Assembly: GCA_024803745.1 (NCBI GenBank)
Contig: JANJXV010000004.1
Coordinates: forward strand, 46,434,858-46,498,857
Direction: 5' to 3'
Source: Megascapheus bottae
Lineage: Eukaryota; Chordata; Mammalia; Rodentia; Geomyidae
Length of the DNA: 64,000 nucleotides
Part shown: positions 1-11,711 of the stretch, in pieces
Position numbering within the stretch: position 1 is the first letter of the stretch
Layout of the letters: each line of letters begins with the position of its first letter
Translations under genes and position numbers: made by a program
The notes under the pieces: model-generated
What the model was told of the DNA's origin: nothing
Seen by the model: the letters and a program-made list of their open reading frames with translations, nothing else
Databases searched by the model: none

Positions 1-894
1 TGGTAGCTGAGAAACAAAGCCCTCAGTTCATTACCTAAACAGAAAAATATTTGGTAATATGTATGCATATATATGCATATATATCTATATATACACCTAT
101 ATATACATACACACTATAATATATGCCCTTTATGTACTTCTTGGTGCAGTGTTCCTTGCTGACCATAGCTAATCACCATCAAGTCCTAGTGTTTGTGGTC
201 CTAACTTGTCCCTTGTCTCAGAATTTCCTTGCTAGCTTTTTAAATCAAAGACATTAGAAGCATCCTACAAATGCATACAAGTCAGAATGAGCTTTGCATA
301 CATGTACCAACATTGCAACAAGGGGTTGTTGGTGACTTCCTATCTTTTTTCGGAAGTTTGTGACATTTCCACACATGGATAAAGATACTTTGATCATATC
401 CCTCTCCTCTGTTACTCTTTCTTATTCTTTTGACTCAACTTGCCATATTTCTATTAGCGTCAGTTCGCTGACAAGGAAGTTTAATTTTCACATATACTCA
501 TACAATTTGACTTGATCTGCCTCACTCTCCCTAATACTCTTCCTGATCCCAATCCCAATCAATCTCAACAAACTTCACCAACCCATTTCCACACACACAC
601 AGTGAGAGTTTTCAATGACAGAGACATCCCTCTGTCCTCTCCACTTGCTCTTCTACCTGCTCACTAGTACCCACACTCTAGACAGAACCTGTTTTACATC
701 CCAGTCATTCATGTTTTTAAGTGTGTTTTAATAGTTCCAGGGGATCTCACTGTTATCTATGTATACTCATGAATTTTAATCAGCTTGACTGACTTGCTTA
801 CTCTCACTTTCTCCATCTCCATTACCTATTGTTATTCAACATGATTTGGTGAATGTTGTTTTGCTATTTTACTCACAGATATTCATATATATTA
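1..894. other. No gene seen; AT-rich unique DNA
   Basis: I see no coding homology or recognisable repeat here. Positions about 60-120 are a TA/TATG-rich low-complexity patch. The rest is ordinary AT-rich sequence running up to the L1 3' end. Confidence 0.6.
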
Positions 895-1796
895 TATAGT
901 ATTTTTTATTGTAATGTATACAGGGGTTACGGTTATATTCGACAGATGCTAGATGCATTACTTCTCACACATTGATACCCTTTCTCAGGTTTTTGTCCCC
1001 ATTTCCCTTCTCCCACCCCCTCCCAATCATCTCGTTTCCCCCTTCCCTTTCCTATTTTAAATAAACAAATAAATGTATATACAATATGCCAGGTAACAAG
1101 GTCAGATACTGTAACAATATGAGATTGACCAAAGGGCAACAAAAGAGAGGAGAAATAACAGTACATTAAGAACAACAGTCACACAAGATAAAGCTCTTGT
1201 TTCCATATCCTAGAGATCCTTTCATTTAATCTCATCCTATATGACCTTATATACCTAGATTTTGAGCTATTGGAATCCTTTGCTAGAAGAGTCCTAGGTG
1301 TGTACTAATTATTACAAAGGAGGGAAACCATGGAGCATATATTCCTTTGGGTCTGGACTACTTCACTTAATATAATTTCTTCCAAGTCTTTCCATTTCCT
1401 TACAAATGGGGTGATGTTGTTCTTTCTGATGGCAGCCTAGAATTCCATTGTGTATAAATACCACATCTTCTTGATCCATTCATTTACTGAGGGGCATCTG
1501 GGTTGGTTCCATATCTTTGCTATGGTAAATAGTGCTGCAATGCACATCATTGTGCTAGTGGATTCAGTATGTCCTTGTTTCTGGACAATTGGGTAAATGC
1601 CAAGTAGTGGAATTGCTGGGTCATAGGGGAGCTCTATGTTTAGTCTTTTGAGGAACTGCCATACTGATTTCCATAGTGATTGAACTCCCACCAACAGTGT
1701 AGTAGTGATCCCTCCTGGCCACATCCTCAGAGTTTCTGTATGGTGAAGGACATAGCTAGCAAGTTAAGTAGAAATCCCACAGAGGGAGAGCATAGA
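895..1796 (-). mobile_element. 5'-truncated, 5'-inverted L1 3' end
   Basis: Reading the minus strand, 1727 down to about 895 is the C-terminal part of L1 ORF2 followed by the L1 3' UTR. Its peptide includes QFLKRLNIELPYDPAIPLLG and INKMWYLYTMEF-like segments that recur in the other L1 copies of this window. The segment at about 1730-1796 is also L1 ORF2 (VKDIASKLSRNPTEGE, equivalent to AKDIASKRIRKPTEWE in the L1 at 20760-22718), but it reads on the plus strand. The 5' piece is therefore inverted relative to the 3' piece, with about 320 bp of L1 missing between them, as expected from twin priming. No convincing target-site duplication was found. Confidence 0.88.
1310..1727 (-). pseudogene. L1 ORF2p C-terminal remnant
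   Basis: Partial ORF2 of the L1 insertion above. It keeps only the cysteine-rich/C-terminal end (HCWWE-type motif, then the DPAIPLLGIYP block) and has no endonuclease or reverse transcriptase. Relative to other copies about 10 bp is missing near 1680, which breaks the frame. It has no coding potential. Confidence 0.8.
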
Positions 1797-1823
1797 AAAG
1801 GCAAATTTCTAATTGCTGAGTTA

Positions 1824-1825
<2 letters not shown>

Positions 1826-1869
<44 letters not shown>
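1826..1869. repeat. (TG)n microsatellite
   Basis: About 22 uninterrupted TG units, followed by degraded TG/TATG units to about 1895. Confidence 0.95.
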
Positions 1870-1874
<5 letters not shown>

Positions 1875-1896
1875 AGTATGTGCGTGTGTGTAAATC

Positions 1897-2262
1897 TTCT
1901 GTGTGGAAGACTATCTCTGTATGAGTGCTGGCTACTTCAACTTTTCAGTCCTTGATCATTCAGTGATTTCCTGTATGCACCATATTGCCTGAGACCTCCA
2001 GGACAGTGTGGGTAAAAGCAATGGTCCTGGATAACTTTAGTCTTGTTGACTTTCTAAGGAAAATGTCCCTAATATTAAATATTGACAGATTTTATGGATT
2101 TTTTTCTTTTGAAATAAATACTCACCATCAAATAATTGTTTACTCATTATATTAAAGCATCCTTAAGTTAACACAAGGTTTTGAAATTTGTCAAGTGCCT
2201 TTTCTGCGTATATCAAGGTGACTGCATGGTTTTTCTCTTATAACCTATTAAATCAGTGAATG
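1897..2262. other. No gene seen
   Basis: Unique-looking AT-rich sequence between a microsatellite and a SINE. No ORF homology or repeat recognised. Confidence 0.5.
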
Positions 2263-2272
2263 ACATTTACCA

Positions 2273-2463
2273 TTTTTTTGCCAGTCCTGGGCTTGAGCTC
2301 AGGGCCTGAGCCCTGTCCTTGGACTTTCTCAAGGCTAGAGCTCTACCACTTGAGCCTCAGCACCACTTCCAGTTTTTTCTATGCATGTGGTACTGAGGAA
2401 TCGAACCCAGGTCTTCGTAAGTGCTAGACAAGCACTCTAACACTAGGCCAAACTCCTGGTCCC
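2273..2463 (-). mobile_element. ID-dimer (IDL-Geo-like) SINE
   Basis: Minus-strand copy starting with a poly-T (the antisense tail), then the right and left tRNA-like monomers. It is flanked by a 10-bp direct repeat ACATTTACCA at 2263-2272 and 2464-2473. Confidence 0.88.
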
Positions 2464-2473
2464 ACATTTACCA

Positions 2474-3440
2474 AATTTTAAGGCTAAATTACCCTTGAAT
2501 TTCCTGGAATAAGTCCATCTTGATTATGCAAATTATTGTTTTATGTATTACTGGATACACAGACGATAGCCTCTGTGGATTCTTCAAAATATTTGGATGA
2601 ATAAACAAAAGCAGCTGAAAATGCCATTGTAGAAGGTTAAGGTCAAAGCCACAGCTGAAAAAAATACCCACCCATAATTTGTTGCTAAAATTGTAACCCA
2701 GAAGTCATTTCCTAAGTGTGGAATCAAATAAAAGAAATTAAGACAAAGCTATTCCTTTCTATGAATAGTGTTAGCTTTAACAAAAGAAATCTTCATTGCC
2801 TCATGATTCAGTTAGATTTGTAAAGATGTGCTACCTGCAGTAAACATGGTAAGAAACTAGTTACTCTGTCAGTATTGGTGAGTGAAATTGTCTGGGCTCT
2901 GTTGGAACTCTGTCAAATTGTTGAAAGGTCATTCACTCTGTCATGTGAAGGCATTAGGATCTTCAATCAATATCTAAAATAATGTGATCTGAATAATGCA
3001 AAGATGGCCTAAAACGCCAATAGAATGCTCCTATGGAATAGTTAATTTGCTAATTATTTCCTAAACTGATGACAGGTATTTACTTCTATTTATGAAAGAT
3101 ATTGAAAAGAAAAGAATATTTTTTTAAACAGTGATTCATTGAGATATCGGTGACAAATTTGAAATACAGATAAGGTACAATTCAGAAGGAAGGATCAATC
3201 AAGAAGAGGCATAATCAGTAGTCATGGAATACCTATTTGTGCTAGGAAATTTATTCGTGATCTGTCCATTCAAAAATTATCATGTGGCTATTACTTCACA
3301 GATGAGGAAACTGTAGCATGTAGAAATTAAACACCTCACTGTGAATGCACAGCTGAAAAGCGGCCTGGTCAAATCACATGTAGTGAAATTACCCTTAAAG
3401 CCTGGGATACCTCTCTAAAGCATATATAAGGGGTAGTTAA
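2474..3440. other. No gene seen
   Basis: About 1 kb of AT-rich unique sequence. No coding homology, RNA gene or repeat was recognised. Confidence 0.5.
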
Positions 3441-3445
3441 AAATT

Positions 3446-3665
3446 ATGAGCTCATGCTAGGCACTGGTGGTTCCTAGCTACTCACAAGGTGGAGACTTGA
3501 GGATGACGGTTTGAAGCCAGACTGGGCAGGAAAGTCCCCATGAGACTCTTATCTCCACTTAACCATTCAAAACCTGGCACTGTGGCTCAGAGTGCTGGCT
3601 TTGTGTGCAAGTGCCCAGGAACAGAGCCCAGGCCCTGAATTCAAGCCACATGCTGACAGAGGAGG
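3446..3665 (+). mobile_element. B1-ID dimeric SINE
   Basis: The left half is B1/7SL-like (GGCACTGGTGGTTCCTAGCT and then GGAGACTTGAGGATG). The linker ACTCTTATCTCCA leads into the ID-like right monomer (CTGTGGCTCAG ... CCCTGAATTCAAGCC). It is diverged, with a small deletion in the right half. Confidence 0.82.
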
Positions 3666-3857
3666 AAAAAAAGTATACAAATGACTATTAAAATTCAAAA
3701 ATAAAATAAAGCCAATTGACAAATGGTTCAAAGACCTTAGTAGACTTCCCAACAAGAAAACATAAAATGACAAGTAGACCTAAAAACATACCCAAGCTCT
3801 TGTGTTGACATGGAATTTGAAATTGAAGCAATGGTGTAATGGTGATTAAAATGAATG

Positions 3858-4035
3858 GTATGAGAAGGCACAGTGGTGCATCCTACAATTCTAGCACTTG
3901 TGAGGCTGAGGCAGGTGGTTTGTGAGTTCCAGGATATCCTAAGGCTACATTATAAGACTGTCTCAAAAAAAAAAAGAAAGAAAGGAAGGGAAGAAAGAAG
4001 AAAGAAGGGAAGATAAAAGAGAGAAAGAAAAAGAT
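3858..4035 (+). mobile_element. B1 monomer SINE with purine-rich tail
   Basis: A single B1/7SL-like unit (CACAGTGGTGCATCCTACAA, GAGGCTGAGGCAGGTGG, GACTGTCTC) ending in poly(A). The tail has grown into an A/G-rich tract up to about 4035. The ID-like right half found in the dimers is absent. Confidence 0.8.
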
Positions 4036-4234
4036 AAAATGATTTATCAAGGCACAATAAGAAATGGAAAACCCTTAAATCCCCATTGTTCATGAAAGGG
4101 GTCAGTTTGAAAAAGTGTTCTACTTTCAACTAATTGACTTTCAGGAAAAGGAGAAACTACAGAACATTAAAAAGACCTGGGGGGGAGACAAAGATTAAAC
4201 AAGGTTTGTGTAGATGTAAAATGAAGAACTTTTA

Positions 4235-4422
4235 GGGCTGGGAGTGTGAGTGTGACCTCAGTGCTTGCCTAGCAAGCACAAAGCCCTGGGTTTGATTTCT
4301 CTGTACCACATACCTAGAAAAAGCCAGAAGAGGTGTTGCCGCTCAAGTGCTAGAGTGCTAATGTTTAGAAAGCCCAAGGACAGTGCCTATGCCCTAAATT
4401 CAAGTACCAGGACTGGGAAAAA
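4235..4422 (+). mobile_element. ID-dimer (IDL-Geo-like) SINE
   Basis: The left tRNA-like monomer has a recognisable B-box relative (GGGTTTGATTTC). The linker CATACCTAGAAAAA leads to the right monomer, which ends CAAGTACCAGGACTGG. The flanking repeat is ATGAAGAACTTTTA at 4221-4234 and ATGAAAAACTTTTA at about 4423-4436. Confidence 0.86.
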
Positions 4423-4671
4423 ATGAAAAACTTTTATAGTGTTGAAACTATTTTATATGGCATTTTGCTAGTAGATATGTAACCATTCACTTATCAAAAT
4501 ACATAGATGTGTCCAACAAAAAGACAAAATAAATCCATATGTAAACTATAGATCTAACTAATATCTTACTAGCAGTCTAACACTTATAATGAATATAGCC
4601 AAATTAATGCAAAGAAATAATAGAAAAAACCGTAGAAAGAAAAGGTATGTGAGAATTCTTGATTTTCTGCT

Positions 4672-4819
4672 TAACTTTTTTGTAAACTTATTTCAATTAA
4701 AACTGAGGTCAGAGAGATTATAAAATACTCACTAGATAAGGTGAATAACTTTTTTGTAAACTTATATCAATTGAAATTGAGGTCAGAGAGATTATAAAAT
4801 ACTCACTAGATAAGGTGAA
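4672..4819. repeat. 74-bp direct tandem duplication
   Basis: The unit starting TAACTTTTTTGTAAACTTAT at 4672-4745 repeats at 4746-4819 with only a few substitutions. No transposon features accompany it, so it looks like a local slippage or unequal-exchange duplication. Confidence 0.9.
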
Positions 4820-5372
4820 TAATTCATATCATAAAATTCTATGATCTTATTTCTGTTTTCAGTGTATAGGCACACATTCCTACACGTTGGCATGCATATA
4901 CATATGTATTTACTCAGGGATAAAGACTCAAGCATCTAACCTAAAATGTCAAAATCCTGATCTCTGAACTATAGACTAAAACACTATTTTCTCCTACCTT
5001 TAAAAATTTGAATTTTTGAAAATCCTGCAGTTTTTTAAAAAAAGTCTATAAAGCCTCTACTAAAATACATAGGGTATTAAAATTATATTTGTGTCGTTGT
5101 GCAAATAAGGTGGCATTAAACAAAGCAGTTTATGAATTCCATGTCTCTTGATCAATGTATCAGTGTCACCCACACAACCTTCTCATGCCTTCTTCTACAT
5201 ACCCCTTCCCTTACTTTTCTTAACTTCATACTTCAGCTAATTCATTTATAGCCACTTGTATACTACCTAGAGTTTTTACTTATAGTGCTATAGGTATATT
5301 CTAGCTACTACACACGAAAGAAATCACGTAACCTTTGTTTCTCTCGGTCTGGCTTACTTCACAGTAGTCACT
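4820..5372. other. No gene seen
   Basis: AT-rich unique sequence. No homology recognised. Confidence 0.5.
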
Positions 5373-5389
5373 TTAGATAAGGATTTTTT

Positions 5390-6001
5390 AACATATATTT
5401 TTATTGTAATTAATAAAAGGGTTACACGATATTTGCCAGATAGAAGGTGCATTAATTCAGATACATTGATACCCTTTCACATGTCTTGGTATCCATTACC
5501 CTCCCCCCCCCACCACCCACTCCCCGTATTGGTTTTCCCCCCTTCCCTGTCAAGTTTCAGATAACCAAATACAGATAAATTCAATATATCAGATAACAAA
5601 GTGAGATACTGTAACAATATGAGATACCCAAGGGACAGCAAAGGAGATGAGGGATAACATAGTACATTAAGGACAACAATCATTCGTTATATGGCTTTTG
5701 TTTCAATATCCTGGAGGTCCTTTCAATTAGCTTCATACTATATGGCCTTATGTATCAAGGTTTTGCTCTATTGCAGATCTCTGCTAGTAGAGCCCAAGGT
5801 TTCTACTGATTATGACAAATGAGGGAAATCATTGAGCCTAAGTTCCTTTGAGTCTGGCTTACTTCACTTAATATGATTTTTTCTAAGTCTTTCCATTTCC
5901 TAACAAATGGGTCGATGTCATTCTTTCTGACAGCAGCATAGAATTCCATTGTATACAAATACCACAACTTGTTGATCCACTCATCAACTAGGTTGGTTCC
6001 A
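5390..6001 (-). mobile_element. 5'-truncated L1 3' end
   Basis: The minus strand carries the last part of ORF2 (about 6000-5825) and the G-rich L1 3' UTR, ending in ATTACAATAAAAA-type sequence at 5390. The flanking direct repeat TTAGATAAGGATTTTTT lies at 5373-5389 and 6002-6018. The insertion is only about 610 bp, so it was dead on arrival. Confidence 0.92.
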
Positions 6002-6018
6002 TTAGATAAGGATTTTTT

Positions 6019-6199
6019 TTTTTTGCTGCCAGTCCTGGACTTGAGCTCTGTCCTTGGACTTTCTCAAGGCTAGAGCTCTACCACTTGAGCCTCAGCACCA
6101 CTTCCGGTTTTTTTCTATGTATGTGGTACCAAGGAACCGAACCTGGGTCTTCGTGCATGCTAGGCAAGCACTTTAACCACTAGGCCAAACTCCCGGCCC
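6019..6199 (-). mobile_element. ID-dimer (IDL-Geo-like) SINE
   Basis: Minus-strand copy immediately beside the L1. Its 3' tail is the poly-T at 6012-6024. The flanking repeat TAGATAAGGATTTTT occurs at about 6003-6017 and 6200-6214. This is the same target sequence that bounds the neighbouring L1, so the site was used twice. Confidence 0.9.
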
Positions 6200-6214
6200 T
6201 AGATAAGGATTTTT

Positions 6215-9075
6215 GACTGGTAAATTTTTTTTCCCTGGAGGATCAAACCACATTTATCTAAAAACATTTTGGATCCATTATCTTTCCCAGAGATGCTTAT
6301 GTTAGTAGTGTCTGTTAGTTGGTTTTGCATAAAAGGTAGGCTATAACTTGGAACTGAGAGAATGTGAAATTGCTATCAATAAGCATCTTTTTACTTCTCT
6401 TCCAGCACTGATTCTATCTTAATATTACAATTTTGCCCTCCAAATATTGCCTTCTGCTTTCATGTCAAATTTATCTCTTGCCTGTTTGCTTTACCTAACA
6501 TGTAACACAAAAGCAAAATTGAAATATACTTTTCTTCAAAAGCCACCAGTAACTGCACTGAATATTCACACCCTTGTAAAATGTCCATCCTTTCCCTTGT
6601 CTCATTTCCTCCTAAGATGTCTTCTAAGAAATTCTTGTTTCTATATCCTATTCTCTATGCAGATGGATTGCATGTCCTCCATGTTATACAAATCATCTTA
6701 TCTGAATCATCATTCCAGACCTCCAATGTTTCTTGTAACTTGACTCTTAAGACTTCAATCTGTTCCTTGCAAAGTTGCCCATTGTATTTTATATCCCCAG
6801 AATCCCATTCATCTCTTTGTGGTCCTCTAGAACGGTCCCGAATATCCTTTACAGAAAAGTCTGTGATTGTCCTTTCTGTGAAGTGACTGAAGCTCACATC
6901 CATTTTCCTTCATAGACCAAAATTTCCTGGAGGAAAAGAACTATGCTTTTGTATCACCTAAAGCACGCAAAGTGCAGATCTTTGTACAAGGCTGTTAAAT
7001 GGAATTGATTTAAATTACATTAGAAATCATTTGAAAGTGCTAGCAAAATACTATTAATGGCGACTGTGTGAGATGCTTTGAATTAAATGTGAGGACAAAT
7101 ACATTAATGCTAACATGCTCTCAAGCAAACACCATGGGCCCTGCAGCGAAGATGATCAAACATCAGCTTTCCTCCCTGAGACTTGTGATTAGAATCTCTG
7201 ATTCTGTAAACTCAGAACATGCTCATGTTTCTTATTTAAGCCAAGATCAAGATGAAATCATAAGACTAACATAGGAAAAAGTATGAGGAGCAGAGTTTAA
7301 GGAGGGATGTAATTTTGGGTGTATGAACATGTCTTTGCTACTACACTGAGAAAACAATAAAGAAATAGAGAATGATGTAGAAGAACTCTTATCTGTCTGC
7401 CCCTCTCCACAAATCCAACTACCAGATTTTCTTTCTCCTGAAAACAAAATCAGCTTATTCTAAAAATGGCATTTGATCCCTATCATGGAAAGTAACTTAT
7501 AAAATAGTTTGTCATCATTTCAGGAAAAAAACTGCTATGTTAGTATTCCAAGGTCCTCTGTGAACTTGTGAAGGCTTTCAATAATGACTATTATTTAAAC
7601 AAATAGTGAAGAATCAACCATCCATGGCATTTCCTATCATGTGATTTTAAGAATCCACTATTATCTCATTATAGAAACATGCATTCCTATGTCAACTTGA
7701 GGTACTGTCCATGGTCCTTAGGTTCACATAGCACCAGAACAGCAAAATCTTAGTTGTGAGGGAAGCACAAAAGGAAGTGATGAGTGTGCAGTCTCCCTCA
7801 CAATCGTTTAATTTTCCAGTTGGTTCAAGAAGGAATATTGTATTTGATTTATAGAAGAAAAGGGAAAGGAAAGAAATCGGGTAGATGCATCACATATGTA
7901 AGAACATATTTAAAAGGACTGGGAACTTATAGAGTTTGGGGATTTTATTAAGTGTTTGTAAAATATATGTAAAAAGAAGGAATATTTTGCATATAAAGTT
8001 GCAGCTTATATAGACTATAAACCACTCACCCCTTTTACAGTAACTGTTTAATGTCACATATATTTCAGACTAGTTTTATAAGGCTGAAAAATAAGCTTTG
8101 TGTAACAGTAAAACAATGAAACAAATCATTAACTTCTCAGAAGATCATATTAGCTTGGCAAATATCTGGTGTGTGCATGTGGTGGGCAGGATTGCAAAGG
8201 AAGAAGAGAGATGTTTAGTTTTTTTAAAAAAATGTAACATATATCCAGGTAAATTGTTATTCTGTGATATACAGAAACACAACAAAACAATAAAACTATA
8301 GAGCTTTGGCACATAATATACATCCCAAAATTGAGGGCATCTTTCTAACATGTTTAGAAAAACCGAAGTATATGAAACCTATAATTATGAAGAAATGTTG
8401 GCTCTCTTGATAGTTAATGTTTTAAGATGAGTTGTTTTTGTTATCATAAAGCTGTATAAAATATCTTAATGCAATGAAAACTAAGTTATTTAATTTTAAA
8501 AGTAAAAACAAAACCGAGATCTTAATTTGTTCCTCTGTGATTGATACTTAAGCTGAGATTGAACTGGACAGATGAGACAGGGCAATAAGCATTAAAATTT
8601 ACTTGCAGGATACCATCAGTTCTAAGAGAGCTACTTTTTAGTTTGAATTCTTTCCATTTATCATCTGTGTCACACCTGAAATACTACCCAAATTCAGTGT
8701 ATATTTTGTGTGTGTGATAATCTAACTTTATAGGAAACAGTCCAATGATGCTCATTCACTATCAAGATGTAATACTGGTGATGAAATTACAGATGACACA
8801 CCACATCAATTCTTATTAGAGATGTGCAGGCAGTAAAATGTTTACATTTCAGTAGATGATTAGGGTTAGCCTTTCAAACATTGCTCATTATATTAAGCTT
8901 GGTGATTATCAGTGAGTGCTTGAACTACACTTGCCTAAGTTACACATTTGGCATCTTATTAAAAGTCGGGTTTTGATGTATTCACATGCTGGTTCTTCTC
9001 TGGCTGGTTGTAAATATTAAGTCAGAAGGTATATATCAGCATGGTTTGTACACTTTGAAGTCCTACAAAAATAAA
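6215..9075. other. No gene seen
   Basis: Nearly 2.9 kb without a recognisable SINE, L1 or gene. Overlapping ORFs of 80-101 codons occur on both strands around 6447-6903, but none resembles a protein family I know. Overlap in several frames suggests chance. Confidence 0.5.
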
Positions 9076-9079
9076 ATGG

Positions 9080-9290
9080 ATTGCTGGGCACATGTGGTTC
9101 ATGTTTGCAATCCTAGCTACTTAGGAGGCAGAGAGCTAGAGGATTGAATTTCCAGGCCTTTCTGGGTAAAATAGTTTACTAGACTCTAATAAAAAACCAG
9201 CAAAAATCTGGAGTGGAGAAATGGCTCAAGTGGTAGAATGCCATTACAGGACCTTGAGTTCAAGCCACAATACTGCCAATAAATAAAATA
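9080..9290 (+). mobile_element. B1-ID dimeric SINE, diverged
   Basis: B1-like start (GCTGGGCACATGTGGTTCATG, TAATCCTAGCTAC equivalent) followed by the ID-like right monomer (AAATGGCTCAAGTGGTAGAA ... TTGAGTTCAAGCCAC), ending in AATAAATAAAATA. Confidence 0.82.
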
Positions 9291-9466
9291 TTATTATTCA
9301 TGATGGAAAGTCATACTGAAAAATTAACATAATTTGGGTTGAGAGTGACAGGAAATACTAAAAGCTGCAATTTATACTAGACTAGTAAGAAAAGGCCCTA
9401 AGAGAATGTGATTCATTTTAGTATATATTGATCATATAAAATAATGGTTTCTTTAGGACATTTCTT

Positions 9467-9680
9467 TTTTTTTATTTTTGTTTTTGTTTTTGCCAGACCT
9501 GGGCTTGAGCTCAGGGCTTGAGCACTGTCCTTGGACTTTCTCAAGGCTAGAGCTCTACCACTTGAGCCTCAGCACCACTTCTGGCTTTTTGCTATGTATG
9601 TGGGGTACCGAGGAATCGAACCCGGGTCTTCATGCATGCTAGGCAAGCACTTTAACCACTAGGCCAAACTCCCGGCCCCC
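9467..9680 (-). mobile_element. ID-dimer (IDL-Geo-like) SINE
   Basis: Minus-strand copy with a T-rich antisense tail at 9464-9493 and both monomers present. Direct repeats TTTAGGACATTTCTT at 9452-9466 and 9681-9695 are identical over 15 bp, so the insertion is fairly young. Confidence 0.93.
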
Positions 9681-9799
9681 TTTAGGACATTTCTTACATG
9701 TATATACTGTACTTTGATTAAAATGAACCCCTTCATTGTTTTCTCATTTTCCTCTTCCCTTACTCTCTAGTACCTTTTATCTTCCCTAATAGTTTCTAT

Positions 9800-10180
9800 T
9801 CTTTAAAATGTATGAGTTCTTTAAAAATTCGTTCTGCATATGAGAAAAAATGCAGTATTAGACTTTCTGAGTTTGTTGTATTTTGCTTAACAGGATAATT
9901 TAACGTTATAAAATTTTCTGCAAATAACATGCTTTTGTCCCTCTGTATGGCTGAATAATACCTCATTATGTTTGTATGTACTATGTTATTTGCTGCACAT
10001 GCTACTGTGAATAATGCTATGATAACCATAAGTATCTGTGTTCTTTTTTAAGATTTTTATTCCTTCAGAAATATACCTGGAGTAATGTGGCTAGATCATG
10101 GGGACATTCTAATTTTCAAATTTGAAGAGGCACCAGAATGACTCCTTTGTGATAATGAGTCAATTAGCAGTGCACTAGGA
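9800..10180 (-). mobile_element. Ancient L1 ORF2 3' fragment
   Basis: The minus-strand peptide contains ALFTVAC followed by MRYYSAIQRDKSMLFAENF. This corresponds to the L1 ORF2 C-terminal block (ALFTIAK ... YTMEFYAAVRKND in the younger copies here) but is much more diverged, pointing to an older L1 subfamily. No intact ORF. Confidence 0.72.
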
Positions 10181-10737
10181 ATGAAGAATGATAGATGAAT
10201 GAATGAGAAAGGCAGGGAAAATACAAACAGTAGGTTCATACCTTATAGCTAGAAAGTGGATATTATTGCTCTGAAGGTGCCAAGGAAGGGAATAGTTACC
10301 AGAACTGAGACAGAAGGGCCAGGAGCTACCAGGCTACTCCAGACTCAGAGGGATCATCTCAGCCTTCTCTGGATGTTTTGTATGTGTTTCCAGGGGAAAG
10401 AGAAAAGGCAAGGTGTTTTATTGAATTAGTATTTATGGATCACCTTATAGCACAATGCCGATATGGGTCTCTTTCCATCTCTATTTCTAGTGGATTCTGG
10501 ATAATCACACTTGCCAGACCATGAAAAATTAGGCATTTTATGTTATTTGTAACTTTGTAAGTTCAGTGGCTAGAAATCTGACTCCAAACCTCACAAAACT
10601 CTAAACGGACAAATTAGATTTAACCACATGCTTTATAAATGTGTCTTGCATACAAACTTCAAGTACTTTCTCTTAATAGCTTTCTTTATATTATAAATAT
10701 CTATCCTAAAATCTATCCTAATCTATCCTATCTCACT
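10181..10737. other. No gene seen
   Basis: Unique sequence without recognised homology. Confidence 0.5.
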
Positions 10738-10905
10738 CACACCTATAATTCTATCTATTCAAGAGGTCTGAGATTTAGAGAATTAAGTTTTGAAGCCAGC
10801 ACTGGCAGCCCTGGCAGAAAAGTTTGCCAGATTTCATCTCCACTCAGCCAACAAAAAGTAGGTTGGAACTATGACTCCATTAGGGTTCGAGCTATGAGCA
10901 AGAAA
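10738..10905 (+). mobile_element. Degraded B1-ID-type SINE
   Basis: Fragments resemble the B1 left half (CACACCTATAATTCTATCTA, GAAGCCAGCACTGGCAG, TTTCATCTCCACTCAGCCAA). The right monomer is barely recognisable. The call rests on the order of these short matches. Confidence 0.5.
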
Positions 10906-10982
10906 ATCGAATGTGAATTGTATGTTGAAACCTCACTACTGTCAAGAAAAAGTGATTTTTTTTCTGGCTGTATAGTACTCTA

Positions 10983-10985
<3 letters not shown>

Positions 10986-11028
<43 letters not shown>

Positions 11029-11041
11029 CTATCTATCTATC

Positions 11042-11086
<45 letters not shown>

Positions 11087-11114
11087 CCTATCTATCTACC
11101 TATCTATCTATCTA
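10986..11114. repeat. Compound (TG)n(TATC)n microsatellite
   Basis: About 20 TG units (10986-11026) run directly into about 21 TATC units with a few TACC variants. It replaces the short TG/TATATC-rich spot that L1 normally has at this point of ORF2. Confidence 0.95.
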
Positions 11115-11711
11115 CATCACGTTTTCTTGATCCATTCATCAGTTGTATGGCATATGGGACATGTCTACAGCTTGGCTATTGTGAATAATGCTGCGATAAG
11201 CAAGGGTGTGCAAATTCTTAATTTATATTCCTTTTGGTATGTGTCCAAGAGTGATTTTACTAGATAATAAGGCAGTACTGCGTTTCAGTTTTGTTTTAGT
11301 GTTTTGGGGAGCCCTTATACTGGTTGCTATAGTGGTTCCATTAGCTTACAGTCCCATCAACAGTGTATTAGGATTCCAATATGTCACGTGCCCTCAACAT
11401 TTATTGTGTTCTGTTGTTTTATATTTTTATTAGTTGTACAAAGCTATTTCCATTCAATGGAGTAGTTTATAAAGACAATGCTTCTTGGTTCATGTCACTT
11501 TTTTTCATCATTCTTGTTTGTGTTTGTTCATCTGACCGGACTGCGATGAAATCCCAGTGTCATTTGATTTGTATTTTCTTTATGTCTGGGATGTTGAGAA
11601 TTTCCTTATGTATTTATTATCCATTTCTTCATCTTTTGAGAATTAACTGTTCGGTTCATTTATCATTTATTAATTGGGTTGTTATTTCTTTGGAAGATCA
11701 ACGATTTTTTT

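Noticed and set aside
6447..6903. Three overlapping ORFs of 82-101 codons
   Set aside because: They overlap in different frames on both strands without homology; most likely chance.
10985..11267. Overlapping CVCV/YLSI-rich ORFs
   Set aside because: Frames of the TG/TATC microsatellite.
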